Shown here: one piece after another, positions 34,894-45,599 of the stretch
How the letters are laid out: every line of letters starts with the position of its first letter
Position numbering within the stretch: the stretch's first letter is position 1
Assembly (NCBI GenBank): GCA_027924645.1
Contig: BSBN01000888.1
Coordinates: forward strand, 19,169,001 to 19,233,000
Direction of reading: 5' to 3'
Length of the DNA stretch: 64,000 nucleotides
From: Cunninghamia lanceolata
Lineage: Eukaryota > Streptophyta > Pinopsida > Cupressales > Cupressaceae
Position numbers and translations under genes: made by a program
Notes under the pieces: model-generated
The model's database searches: none
What the model saw: the letters and a program-made list of their open reading frames with translations, nothing else
Told to the model about the DNA's origin: nothing

Positions 34894-35551
34894 GTATGTG
34901 GTTGAACCCTAATCTTGTCAGTTTTTTTCATTTTTTTTTTGCATTTATGGTTTTTGGGAAATGTGAGCTATGGTAGGTGCCAAATAGGGGGCCAAATGGT
35001 GCAAAATTATGGCGGGATTGGCACCTTATGTAAATGGAGTGGCGCCAAGTGTGCCTAGGGTTTAGATGTGCTTTGGTGCCAAAGTCTCAGACTGTGGATC
35101 CATCCTACCAAATGGCGCCACCTCTATAGGTAGTGGCAATAGCGCTATTATTAAGAATGGTGCTACTTGAAGGGGGAGTGGTGCCACTCTTAGGAATGGT
35201 GCCACCCGCAGGGGGAACGGCACCATTATGAAGAATGGTGCCACCCATAGGGGGAGCAACACCATTCCTAAGAATGGCACCACCTGTAGGGGGAGCAATA
35301 CCACTCGTTAGAGTGGCACCACTAGAAGGGGTAGTAGCACCACTCTTTAGAGTGGCACCATACCTAAGATGGGCGGTGCCATTTTTCAAAATGGCACCTT
35401 AGATATGAAGGAAAAGGTGGTTGAGGGGGGCTGCTCCACGTTGGTGCTAAATGAGAAAGTTTGGCTCAGAAAATGAGGAAAATCAGTGCTAAAATGACTT
35501 ATTTGGAAGAAAAAGGAATTTTTTAACTAACCTTTAGCTTGGTTAATGTAG
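34894..35551 (+). other. Predicted intron of the PMD gene
   Basis: GTATGT donor after exon 1, AG acceptor at 35550-35551; phase 0. It contains the 39-bp minisatellite and several GGTGCC/GGCGCC words. Confidence 0.5.
35155..35366. repeat. 39-bp minisatellite, five copies plus a partial one
   Basis: GAATGG(T/C)(G/A)CCAC or GAGTGGCACCA starts at 35155, 35194, 35233, 35272, 35311 and 35350, exactly 39 bp apart. Each unit holds inverted GGTGCC and GGCACC-like words. The 13-residue periodic open stretch on the minus strand here is a by-product. Confidence 0.9.
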
Positions 35552-37970
35552 GCAGACAAGGGTATCATGGGTTCGTGGGAGTGACATGTTCTTAGCATGA
35601 TGTAGTTATTGGATGGCTTTGACGTAGCTATGTGGGACTGACTAACGAGACTAGGTTTGTTTATCGTAGCCAATATGCCCATGATACGATTGCATTGGGC
35701 CATGATGACAGCTATAGTAGAGTGGTGGCGACTTGAGACATGTTCCTTCATCTTGTCGATGGGTGAGATTACCATCACCCTAGAGGACATTTATTGGATC
35801 TTGAAGTTGCCTATTTATGGATCACGGGTGATATATGATACGAGCAGAGGACAAGTGGCCTTGGATAGATTCTTTTCCCTAGGCTACCCAGGGTTGATGG
35901 TAGATTGGTGAGCGATGAGCTATGAGGAGACATTGGCAACTGGGCTGGATCAGTTTACTCTATTTCTTTGTGCATTGATCGAAGGTGTAGCGGTGCCAGA
36001 TCAACCTGCTTGGGGTTTTCCTATTTGTTGGGGAGAGATGATAGAGGGGATAGTGCGAGATAAGACATTCTATGTATGGGGGCCATGTATGCTGGGACAA
36101 CTATACCATGAGATGCATACCATCGTATACCATTATGATTCAGCATTGTCAGCTGGGATCACACTGCTACATATGTGGACCTTTGAGCACATAATGATTA
36201 CTAGACCATAGGGGGCATACATCTAATGACCGTTCGAGGCACTCGTATTTTTATACCAGCAGCCCCTCTAGTATTCTCATACAGGGAAATAGTGTTATTG
36301 GTGGCTTCTTGATGATCTGATTTGGGTCACATGGCAGCCATATATTGGAGTAGAGTCATGGCCTAATGACCATATCCACATGCCATATACATTTTCGCAA
36401 CGTTATTTGATGGGACAAGGGGACCATACCATTGACATGTACATCCCCTCTCAGGTGATGTGATAGTTTGGGCTAGAGCAAGATCTTCCACAGGTGATGG
36501 CTATGTTTGCTAGGACATGTCAAGATGTTAGATCGCCACCAGCTATAGCGCCATAGGTGGTGATAGATGATTTTACAACTTTACATCCCTAGCAATGGGA
36601 TTGGGATAGCAAAGTGGTGGACACAGGGACTACTCCTATGTATGACCAGTGGTGGGATACATGGAGGCTGATCTGGTTGACGGATCTAACTACCAAGCTA
36701 GGTATGATAGTGGAGTCAAGCGAGGAGGGAGATGTGATTAAGGAGGAGCTAATTGTAGAGGAGATTAAGAGGGATGATGATGATGATGATGATCCTATTG
36801 GGATATTAGCAGCAACAACTTATGAGCAAGCTATGGTTGGTAGAGGACAAAGGCTAAGTGACTAGTTACCCATACGACAGTTGGGGGAGGACAGGGAGAA
36901 CAGACATTGCCATTGCAGGTACCATAGTAGCTAGGACTAAGTTTGGGATCACCCCAACATCAAGGTCAAATGCTATCCCCACGTAGGTCACCACAGTAGC
37001 AGTAGGGACAATAGAGATAGGGACAATAGCCATAGGGTAGGGTCTAGACCCGGCAGTAGGCACAGTAGGAGCAGGGACTGTAGAGATAGGGCAGAGCGAG
37101 GACTCGATAGTAGGCATAGCAACAAGTGCATGGGGGACAGAGTAGACTGATGCCACCTCCTCAGGCACCATTACAGTAGCAGGGATAGCAGGATTAGGAT
37201 GAGACACCCATGACTGGGACCGTAGGTGGCGGGACTTCAGTTATAGGGCCAGGTCCTATAATAGGTGAGAGGGTTAGGCATTAGTTCACACATGCTGATC
37301 TTGAGGAGGAGACAGATATGCTCTGGGATCAAATTGCTAGTTTGGAGAACTCAGTGAGATAGCAGAGTTAAGAGCTTCAACAGTTACAAGGGGTTCAGGC
37401 CTTATTGGATGGGGTTAGTGGTTGAGACGAGGATCCTTAGATCCTTGTTTTATAGGCTCAGATAGGGAACTAATAGGGATAGTTATAGGCATAAGTGGGG
37501 CAGTTACAGCTGAGCAGGATTTAGAGAGGGTTGGGTGGTAGGCAACAGAGGCAAGGGCTTAGTAGGCTGAGGCCCAGGTGGGGAGTTTGTAGATAGAGGT
37601 GAGCCATTTGGAGGAGATGATGTTAGGCTCTAGCATTGGTTAGATATTTGTACAATCACAAGCTCAGATTACACGGATGCAGGGTCAGATTCAGCAGCTA
37701 CATATTTAGCTGCTAGAACAGAGTAGATAGGTAGAGTACTACTATGGGACATATTTCTCTATAGTTCCTGAGGGTTAGCAGATACCTACCTATAGTGCAA
37801 GGAGTGGATCGAGGATGTCTAGGTCACACAGATCCAGGTCTATTCAGTTAGTTTAGCAGCACATGGGACCCCCACCATTACCACCACAAGAGTAGCAGTA
37901 GCCACAATAACATCCAAGGTCACCTACTGATTCTACTAGGGGATCATCAGCCCAGTGTTGATGGTTTGAT

Positions 37971-38297
37971 ATGTTTTGATGTATTTGGGCTCTTAGAGGC
38001 ATTTTTGTATCATGACTTTGAGCAATGTATTATTTTTTGTGGTGATATATCTGATGATGCTTATGGATGTTTATTATGATTTTATGTACATGATGTTTAT
38101 GATGATGTACCCTATCTTTATGATATGCATATGATGATTATGGATATGTGATGGATTGTGATGTGTTGTGTTGCTATGGTTTTATGATTTTCATATGATA
38201 CTTATGCATTATGTATGATATTATGATGATGTTTATGATGTACATGGATGATAATGGATATGTTATGGATTATGTATGGCTGTAAAATGGATGTGAA
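37971..38297. other. AT-rich spacer 3' of the PMD pseudogene
   Basis: ATGATG- and TTATGAT-rich low-complexity sequence; no gene. Confidence 0.4.
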
Positions 38298-38470
38298 ATA
38301 GAAATATATGCTCAGATTAATAATCATATATTATGGATGCAATATGAATGAAAATGGAAATATATGCTCAAATTAATAAACATATATTGTGGATGTAATA
38401 TGAATGAAAATAAAAATATGTGCTCAGATTAATAAACATATATTGTGGATGCAAAATGAATGTGTTCAAA
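38298..38470. repeat. ~60-bp tandem repeat, three copies
   Basis: AAATATATGCTCAGATTAAT or a one-base variant starts near 38.30, 38.36 and 38.42 kb, each followed by a CATATATT(G/A)TGGATG segment. Confidence 0.8.
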
Positions 38471-40429
38471 TTACACTTGTGTGAGAGTTTGATTAACTCT
38501 TGTATGTAGTATGACTTTTCTATGCTCATTGCTTCAATTGCTTTGTTTTTGTGTCAAGCAATAGAAATTATCAGACGATGTGTTCTCCAATAGTCCTAAT
38601 GAGGATGCAATGGTTAAACGATGTAATGATAATGCAAATGATGAATGAATCAATGCAGTGATTATTGAGATATTCAAGTCATGATATGTGTTATGCGCAT
38701 TAACCTTGGGTGATGGGGCTAGATGATGGGGGATATATTGGTTAAGGGAATGGTCATGATAGGTTTGGGATGGGGAATGGTAACGATAGGTTTGAGATGG
38801 GGAATAGTCAGGATAGGTTTGCGATGGACTGGGGGGGTTTGGAAAGGGGATTATTAGGGTGGTTTTGGGAATCACTAAGTCACTAAACACCATGTCATTA
38901 AGGGGAAAATTAGGATTGGGATGGTTTAGGTTTTGTAGAACAGATTGATGGGGGGAGGGGGAGGGGATTAGAGTGAATGGATTAGATGGGGAGAGTGTAG
39001 ATTAAAATTCTAAGTCGAGATAATATGGTTGGATGGGTAGTGATAGAAAAGAAGATGATATGAGCTAGGTATAGTACTTGCATGACATTATAGAGAGTAT
39101 TTCTAGGTTTATAATAGCAAAGCAAGATACGTTTCATGAAGGTATGACAGGACCTAGGTGATGATGTTTATCCCACATTTTCATGGACTAGACACACAAA
39201 CAATAGGTTGATTTCATGCATACCCCATGTAGTAAACCTTCCCTAGATGAGGGAAGGGGACTCATAACATAAGTTCTCATAGTACATAGAAGGTATGATT
39301 ACCTTGATATCCAAATGGGAAGCACTATGCTAGAACCAACCCTATCTTCAAGATATGAATATTATTCTTGGAGTGATGAAATTAACCCACAAGAAAAGCG
39401 TATAGAAACAATGACCATGCCTATTCCAGGTGTTACCTGCCAAATACCATGATATAATGGGATCAAAGTAGCTTTGGAAATGACCTAGAATAAGACAAGA
39501 GATAAAAATCAATAATCAAAAGACCAACAAATGATTCAAACAACCATTGTATTATCTTACCAAGATCAGTGTTGATATGATTATGGATTCTATCCACTGT
39601 AGGAATGATATATCTTAGGATGCAAATCAGTTGGATATTGTTGGATAAATTTCGAATGGTGGGAAAAATGGAGAGTCAGGCCATGTGTGATGGTTATAGT
39701 TTGTGTTTTGATTGATGATTTTTGCGTGAGATATGATGTTGTTTGGAGTGTGCTTAGTGTGTGTATTGTTTGATGAATTAGTAATATCAGGAGATAGGGA
39801 CCATCCAAATGGGTTGGATGGGTCCATCTTATGTACCTGAGTATTAGATACTTCCTTCATATTCTAGATTGCCTACATACTCTATGTCCATGGGATCAAG
39901 GCACTTTAAGATGTGGGTGAGATGAGTATGTAGTTCTAGTTTGACTTGGTGATGTGGGAACGGTTTGGGATGGATGAGATGATGTGTGGGGTGGTGATGT
40001 GAGAATGTTTTTTTATTTTTCTTGCTTTGTATAATGTTTTTGGTGTTTTTGGATTTTGTATTGTTTTTGGATTTTTTTGGATTTTAGCTATACAAGAGAA
40101 GCATACAAGGATCCTCATTCTACGAATTAGCTTAGATGGGATGATGTGGGGTGGATGATTGATGTTTTAGAATTCCAAGCCATGGAATGTGTGCAATGTG
40201 AAATGTTGTACTGGAAAGAGGACTTATTAGATGGTGGAATCAACCACTACACATGGCATCTGAAGTAGGTTTTCACCATGGTACTTATCCAAGGTGTCAC
40301 CAAAGTGATTTTCACCATTGGACAACTTTATTGCACTCAGTTTTTTTTTATTTTTTTATTTTTTTGGTTTTTTTCTATTTTTCTATTTTTTTGTATTTTT
40401 ACTTTGGGATAATTGATAAGTTATGCATA
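38471..40429. other. Non-coding; expected 3' UTR/LTR side of the minus-strand Tat-type element
   Basis: G-rich GGGGGAGGGGGAGGGG near 38.95 kb, a T-rich tract at 40.34-40.40 kb, and degenerate 36-bp-scale repeats of GATAGGTTTGGGATGGGGAAT near 38.76-38.83 kb. I could not find a matching LTR to the right of the element, so the LTR edges are unresolved. Confidence 0.4.
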
Positions 40430-41425
40430 GAACCTCTTCAAATGTAGAATAGAGGCTGCCCCTCAAGTGCTACATGTTGATATGCCCTTGACCCAAAGCT
40501 GGCTATAATAACATATGGTCCCAACCAATTAGGCTTGAATTTTCCCTTTTTGTTGTGCTCTTGTAAATTTTTTTGATTTTCGATGAGGACAAGGTCACCT
40601 ACTTCAAACTTGTGGTTCTTGATTTTCTTATTATAGCTCCTTCATAGGTAGTTTTTGTATGCCTTAAGATGATTGAGAGAATCCAAGCATTTCTCATCCA
40701 ATAATTCTAACTCGTGCAACTTTGCAACTCATTTGTCTTCATCAATGATCATATTCTATAAAGAAACCCTGAGTGATGGGAGCTTGACCTCAATAGGTAA
40801 GATGGATTCAGAACAAAATACTAGAGAATGTGGTATGGCTCTTGTAGGTGTGTGGATACTAGTATGATAGGACCATAGGACAGGGTTGAGTTGGAGGTGC
40901 CAATCACAACTAGCTTCATTAACCATCTTCTTTAGAATGTGCAAGATGGTTTTGTTAGAGGCTTCATCTTGACCATTACCTTGGGGGTAGTATGGAGTGG
41001 AGAAGTGGTGTTGGATCTAGAATTTCTCACACAAAGTTTGAACTTCCTATTTTTTAAATGGTTTCTTGTTATCGCTGATGATGGAATGGGGAATGTCATA
41101 TTGACATATTATGTAATGGAGAATGAATTTGGCTATTTGGATACCTATCATGAAAGTGAGTGGAATTGCTTCAACCCACTAGGTAAAGTATTTGATGGTG
41201 GTGATAATGAACTTATGACCATTGGATGATGGAGGGTGCCTCTTACCTAAAAGGTCAAGTCCCCATTGTGAAAAAGGTCATGGAGTTGTTATTGGCTGCA
41301 ACTCTTGCGATTGTGCATGTATGAGGTCCCCATGTTTCTGACATGGCAAACATTTCTTCATGAAACTATAAGTATCTCGCTCCATGGTTGACTAGTAGTA
41401 TCTCGTTCTTAAGATCTTCTTGGCT
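40430..41425 (-). pseudogene. Integrase of the Tat-type element
   Basis: Translation through stops shows the zinc-finger part (CLPCQKHGDLIH), a core entry WGLDLLGKRHPPSSNGHKF, a DNKKPF segment at the second Asp position, a YYPQGNGQDEASNKTIL segment at the Glu position, and the C-terminal FEVGDLVLIENQ...KFKPNWLGPYVI (GPY/F) module. At least five stops interrupt it. It would insert the cDNA copy; it cannot now. Confidence 0.8.
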
Positions 41426-41658
41426 AGGGTAGGTGCACTAGAGTGTGCCCCACAAATGCCTTCATGTACCTCTTGTAAGGCCACCTCAGCTTCTCTAGAT
41501 TTAAGACATCGTAAAAGCATACCGTCAAGGCTCCTTTTTTGGAGGGTGTCTCCTAGAAGGGTGAAGTGGGATACTCAATGGATGAAGCTTTTATGTTGTG
41601 AGGATGATAGGTTGGGCGGCATGATGTTGTCATAAAGGTACATGCAAGTCTCTTGATA

Positions 41659-41985
41659 CTAGGGAGATAGAGGACCAACAGTATCACACACAAGTTGTAA
41701 TTGTGGGAGATCATAAGCTAGGATGGGGAGTTCTTTGATCAGGAACTCACATTTCTTGCTATCTTTCTTCATATCCATCAAAGATTGTATCGCAGCCATG
41801 GCATCTGTTGCTTTGTTATTCAACCTTGGGATCTGTTCAAAATGGATATCATGGAAGTATTTTTTAAAGTCATGAACCATTCTTTTATAGGGCAAGATCT
41901 TGTCATCCTTAGTCTTGTATTCATTATTCACTTGTCGAATGACCAATTGGGAATCTCCGTAGACCGTCAACTTCTGGATCTTTCA
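41659..41985 (-). pseudogene. Second RNase H (aRNH) of the Tat-type element
   Basis: VYGDSQLVIRQVNNEY, then ILPYKRMVHDFKKYFHDIHFEQIPRLNNKATDAMAA: the GDS...VI.Q....Y and H-IPR..N..AD-LA pattern of the extra RNase H in Tat/Ogre elements. The C-terminal Asp is kept as ATDAMA. The open segment from 41970 to 41659 is uninterrupted, the best-preserved part of the 3' half. Confidence 0.8.
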
Positions 41986-42229
41986 CTAGATCATCATGCA
42001 AAGTCCTATGATGAGGGCCTCATATTCTACTATATTGTTTGTACATGGAAATGTGATCTTGTATGATTTTGGGATGGTGTATCCTTGAGAAGTAACAAAC
42101 AAAATGCCTGCCCCTGAAGCTCAATGTGTGTAAGACCCATCAAAGTACATTTTCCATGATTCTGTTGTTGGTGCCACTGTCAATATAGATTCATCTTGAA
42201 ACTCTACAAGTAGTGGTTATTCTATTAGG

Positions 42230-42720
42230 ATTGGTGCATCAGCTAATTGATCAGAAATTACCTAGCCTTTAAGGGATTTCCTCTCTGTGTATTCAATATC
42301 AAACTCACTCAGGATCATTACCCATTTAGCCATTCTTCCTGTAAGGGTTGCTCTAGTCAGCAGATACTTTAGCAGATCAATCCTTGCAATGAGCTTAGTC
42401 TTGTGATTAAGCATGTAGTGTATCAACTTTTGTGAAGTGAAGATGATATCTAGGCATTCTCATTCAATTGGAGTATAATTTAGATCATAGGACACCAAGG
42501 TACAATTAATATAATATATGGCTCTTTCTTTTCCTTATTCATCGTGTTGTGCTAATAAGGCCCCTATAGTTGTTTCTATTGTTGAAATATACAAAGGAGG
42601 CTTTCTCCTTGTTCTGGTGGAATAAGGGCAAGTGGGTTAGTGAGGTATTCTTTTAGCCACTCAAAAGAATTCTAACATTGATTATCCCACACAAAATCTG
42701 TGTTCTTGCAGAGAAGATGT
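42230..42720 (-). pseudogene. Canonical gypsy RNase H of the Tat-type element
   Basis: GALLAQHDE.GKE, an NYTPIE-type block around 42.45 kb, a HYMLNHKTKLIARIDLLKYLL-type block around 42.38 kb and GRMAKWV...SEFDIEY around 42.30 kb are visible across several frames. Multiple stops and shifts. Confidence 0.65.
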
Positions 42721-42797
42721 TGGAACGGCTGGCATTTATCAGAAAGCTGCACTATAAACTGTTAGATAGATTGAGGATTTTCCTATAGACTTTGCAG

Positions 42798-43560
42798 CTA
42801 TTTAAGTGTCTTCAGTGGAGGCATCTCCATTATAGCTTTGACATTGGTAGGGTCTACTTCGATTCCTCTTCTCAAAACTAGAAGTTTCCTGAAAGTGACC
42901 CTGAAGACACATTTCTTTGGATTCAGCTGCACATTGTACTGTTCTAGCGTATCAAAGATCTTGGCCAACTTGTTTAAGTATTCTTCTCTAGTTTTAGATT
43001 TTCCTAATAGATCATCTACATAGTCTTCCATTATGCTATGGAAAAGATCATGGAATATGACCGTCATTGCGTGTTGATATGTGGCACCTACATTCTTCAA
43101 GCTGAAAGGCATCATGACCCAGCAGTATATCCCCCATTGGCATATGAATGATGTTTTATGTTGGTCTTCCTCTGTGATCCTGATTTGATTGTACCCTGTG
43201 AAATCATCCATCAGAGACAAAAATCTCATGACCTATTGTGAGATCCACTATGATGTCTATGTTTGGTAGCAGAAAGTCATCCTTAGGGAAAGCTTTATTA
43301 AGATCTCTAAAATCTGTGCAGTACTAGATGCACCTAGTGACTTTGGCTACATGTATAATTTTGGATACCCACTCAGCGTAGTGTATTAGATGGATAAACC
43401 CCACATCTAGGAATTTCTTAAGCTCTACTTTGACAAGAAGTACAATTTGAGGATTCATCTTTCTTAGATTTTGTTTCATTGGTTTCACATCAAGACATAC
43501 TGCAAGATGACAAACAACTAGGGCAGGATCTAGTCCCGACATGTCAAAATAGGTTGATGC
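42798..43560 (-). pseudogene. Reverse transcriptase of the Tat-type element
   Basis: The open segment 43229-42798 contains MDDFTGYNQIRI, KTSFICQWGIYCWVMMPFSLKNVGATYQ and MEDYVDDLLGKSK: the first RT Asp (MDDFTGYNQI) and the catalytic YVDD are both intact. The upstream segment 43542-43324 carries the entry block DVGFIHLIHYAEWVSKI. Stops separate the two segments, so only the inner palm is continuous. Confidence 0.85.
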
Positions 43561-43579
43561 AAAATTATGATTTCTTTGT

Positions 43580-44390
43580 TTGAAAAAGGATAAGAAATTC
43601 TCCTATTCCTTTGTTTTAAGGGATTCTTCTCTGAATACAATTTTTAGTGCTTCTTATGTCCCAAGATTCATTTCTTGTGATGCTTCCACTAGGATCAGTG
43701 ATCTCTTTGGATATAGCTCAGCCACCTTGGGAAGACCCATGCTCTCATCTCCTAGTGCCTCATGGAGGTTTTCATTAGGTGATACATCCTTTATTTTGAT
43801 ATTTTCCTCACCTAAAAGTGTCACAAAGTGGTTTTCAGTAGGAGGTGTTATTTTGACTTTTATGTTTTTGTGACTAAGAGCATGGGTAGTTTCTCTGAAG
43901 TAAGCAGATGTGTTGAGTTACATGATGTATCTAACTTTGTGGTCTCCAAGGGGAAATGATCTTTCACCCCCATCATCTCAGCTATTACTTCATCATTCTA
44001 TGCAACATCAAGGATGGGAGGTCCTTGTTGGTCCTAATCTATAAGTTGGGGGTAAACAAGAGGTAAGTCACAGGAGCTGGATGGAGTGGTGGTTAGGGTA
44101 TAGATGGTGTATACATAGAATTCAAAGAATTTGGAAAAATCACTAAAGGAGTCTTGATGGTCTACTTTGTTGATGTTATCAACCGTAGGGTAGACCTTAG
44201 CAATCTCACCTAAGATACATTCGCCATTAGCAAGGATGGATTCTTGATTCCCATACCCTAATGCATGAAGACACAGGTTTCTTGTTTCTTGAATTGGCTC
44301 CACAATCCCCTTCTCATGAAGGCCTATACCACCTTGTCCTCTATAGTCCGTATACTTGACAATCTTCAAACCCTTTCCATAGATTTCCAC
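43580..44390 (-). pseudogene. Protease-RT linker of the Tat-type element
   Basis: The open segment 44390-44034 reads IVKYTDYRGQGGIGLHEKGIVEPIQ, a Gly-rich stretch typical of the gypsy PR-RT linker (Y.G.GLG....GI..PI). The remainder to 43.58 kb is decayed. Confidence 0.55.
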
Positions 44391-44461
44391 CAGGATAGTA
44401 GGGGCTTCTCATTCTGCTTCTTCTTCTTTGTATAAGCATGAGGATTATCTTTGAAAACATC

Positions 44462-45549
44462 CTAGTCAAGGAGGTGCCTCTTATCGAAGGTGGGTGATGA
44501 TTTGCATTTGATGGTTACCATGGAGACTTCTTCTTCTCTAGGAGCACCAAATGTTTTAGGAGTGGGCAATAGTCCTACACAAAAGGCACTATGTAGGTCA
44601 TATTTACCACACCCCATGTCACTTAGCTTGATCTTGACTTCAGGTGGTGGGGATGTCTTTGATGTAGTGGCAATGTTGGAGGGATTGATGTATGAGGCAG
44701 AGGAAGTAGGATTAGCCTGTAAGGTAGATTTCTTAGTGACATTGTTATATGGGTAGAAGGTGAGGTCGTGTCCTTCCAAAAATTTGTAATATTGGAATGG
44801 ACAAGGATCGGCATTGATAGTAACTTCTATGCTATTATAGGGGAATTTCAAGCATTGGTGGAATGTGGAAGGCACATCTCGCATGGCATGGATCCATGGT
44901 CGACTGAGGAGAATATTGTAGGGAAGATCAAGATCAAGCACTTGACACTTGGTTTCCAAGATCTTCGGCCCCACTTGGATAGAGAGTTTGATGGTGCCTT
45001 CAGACAGTCTCTCGGTATCATCATACCTGTTAATACTTATACATTCACTAGTATCCACAACTACATTGGATTATCCTAAATGTTTTAAAAATTTTAGAGT
45101 GCACAGGTTTAGGTCAGAGCCACCATCTACTAAGACTCTTTTTATTATGTGTTTGTGGATACGGACTTCAATTGTAGGTCATTATGTAGGTCATTGGAGG
45201 TAGGAAGATCCTTTTTAGGGAAGGTGAGATGGTGCAGTGAGGTGATGTGGCCCACCATTGCTTGTAATTGATCCATATTCAAGTTGGTGAGGACATGGGT
45301 TTTTATTAAGGCTTTGTTGAGGATTTCTTTGTGAAGGGGAGATGTACGGAGCAACTCAATGATGGAGATTTGTGTGGGGGTTGTGCCTAGATGACCTAGG
45401 AGCTTGTATTTGTGGGAAGATGGTGGATTGGTAGATGTAGATGTGGAGGGTTGTCGTTGGTGGGTGCCCCATGGATAGATACATGGCTGCGGTGAGTAGT
45501 GATGGCACAATTTGGGGTCTTGGCTCGAATGGTGATGGTGTTGATGCAA
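44462..45549 (-). pseudogene. Aspartic protease of the Tat-type element
   Basis: N-terminal block LLGHLGTTPTQISIIELLRTS (open 45549-45145), then after a frameshift VLVDGGSDLNLCTL near 45.11 kb with the catalytic Asp-Gly-Gly, a stop near 45.08 kb, and the open segment 45058-44462 with LPYNILLSRPWIHAMRDVPSTFHQCLKF, the conserved PR C-terminal block. One frameshift and one nonsense codon inactivate it. Confidence 0.85.
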
Positions 45550-45599
45550 TTGGAAGAATCTTCTATTCGACCCATGACAGAGTCAAAAGAAGCAGGAGG

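Larger units (their letters stand above)
34810..37970 (+). pseudogene. Plant mobile domain (PMD/MAIN-like, aminotransferase-like) gene, decayed
   Basis: Exon 1 is 34810-34893 (MANSLLPHFEHL...), ending CAG before GTATGT. Exon 2 starts at 35552 after an AG and keeps the frame. Translation through stops gives the PMD order: ADKGIMGSWE, HWAMMTAIVEWWRLETCSF, MGEITITLEDIYWILKLPI, LLHMWTFEHIMITRP, WPNDHIHMPYTFSQRY and a QVM..FGLEQDLPQV block, then an acidic tail (seven Asp near 36.78 kb), an Ala/Val/Gly-Thr repeat and a Gln-rich coiled-coil-like C-terminus to ~37.97 kb. More than fifteen TAG/TAA/TGA codons occur, most where CAG, CAA or CGA suits the context. PMD proteins are known both as host silencing-related genes (MAIN/MAIL) and inside Mutator-like and gypsy elements; the setting here suggests transposon cargo. 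Confidence 0.75.

Noticed and set aside
35062..35389. Minus-strand open stretches with 13-residue periodic Gly/Ala/Thr/Pro protein
   Set aside because: Product of the 39-bp minisatellite (a multiple of three), located in a predicted intron of a gene on the other strand.
36866..37207. 113-codon minus-strand open stretch rich in Pro/Val/Ala
   Set aside because: Shadow of the Gly/Thr/Val repeat in the plus-strand PMD pseudogene.
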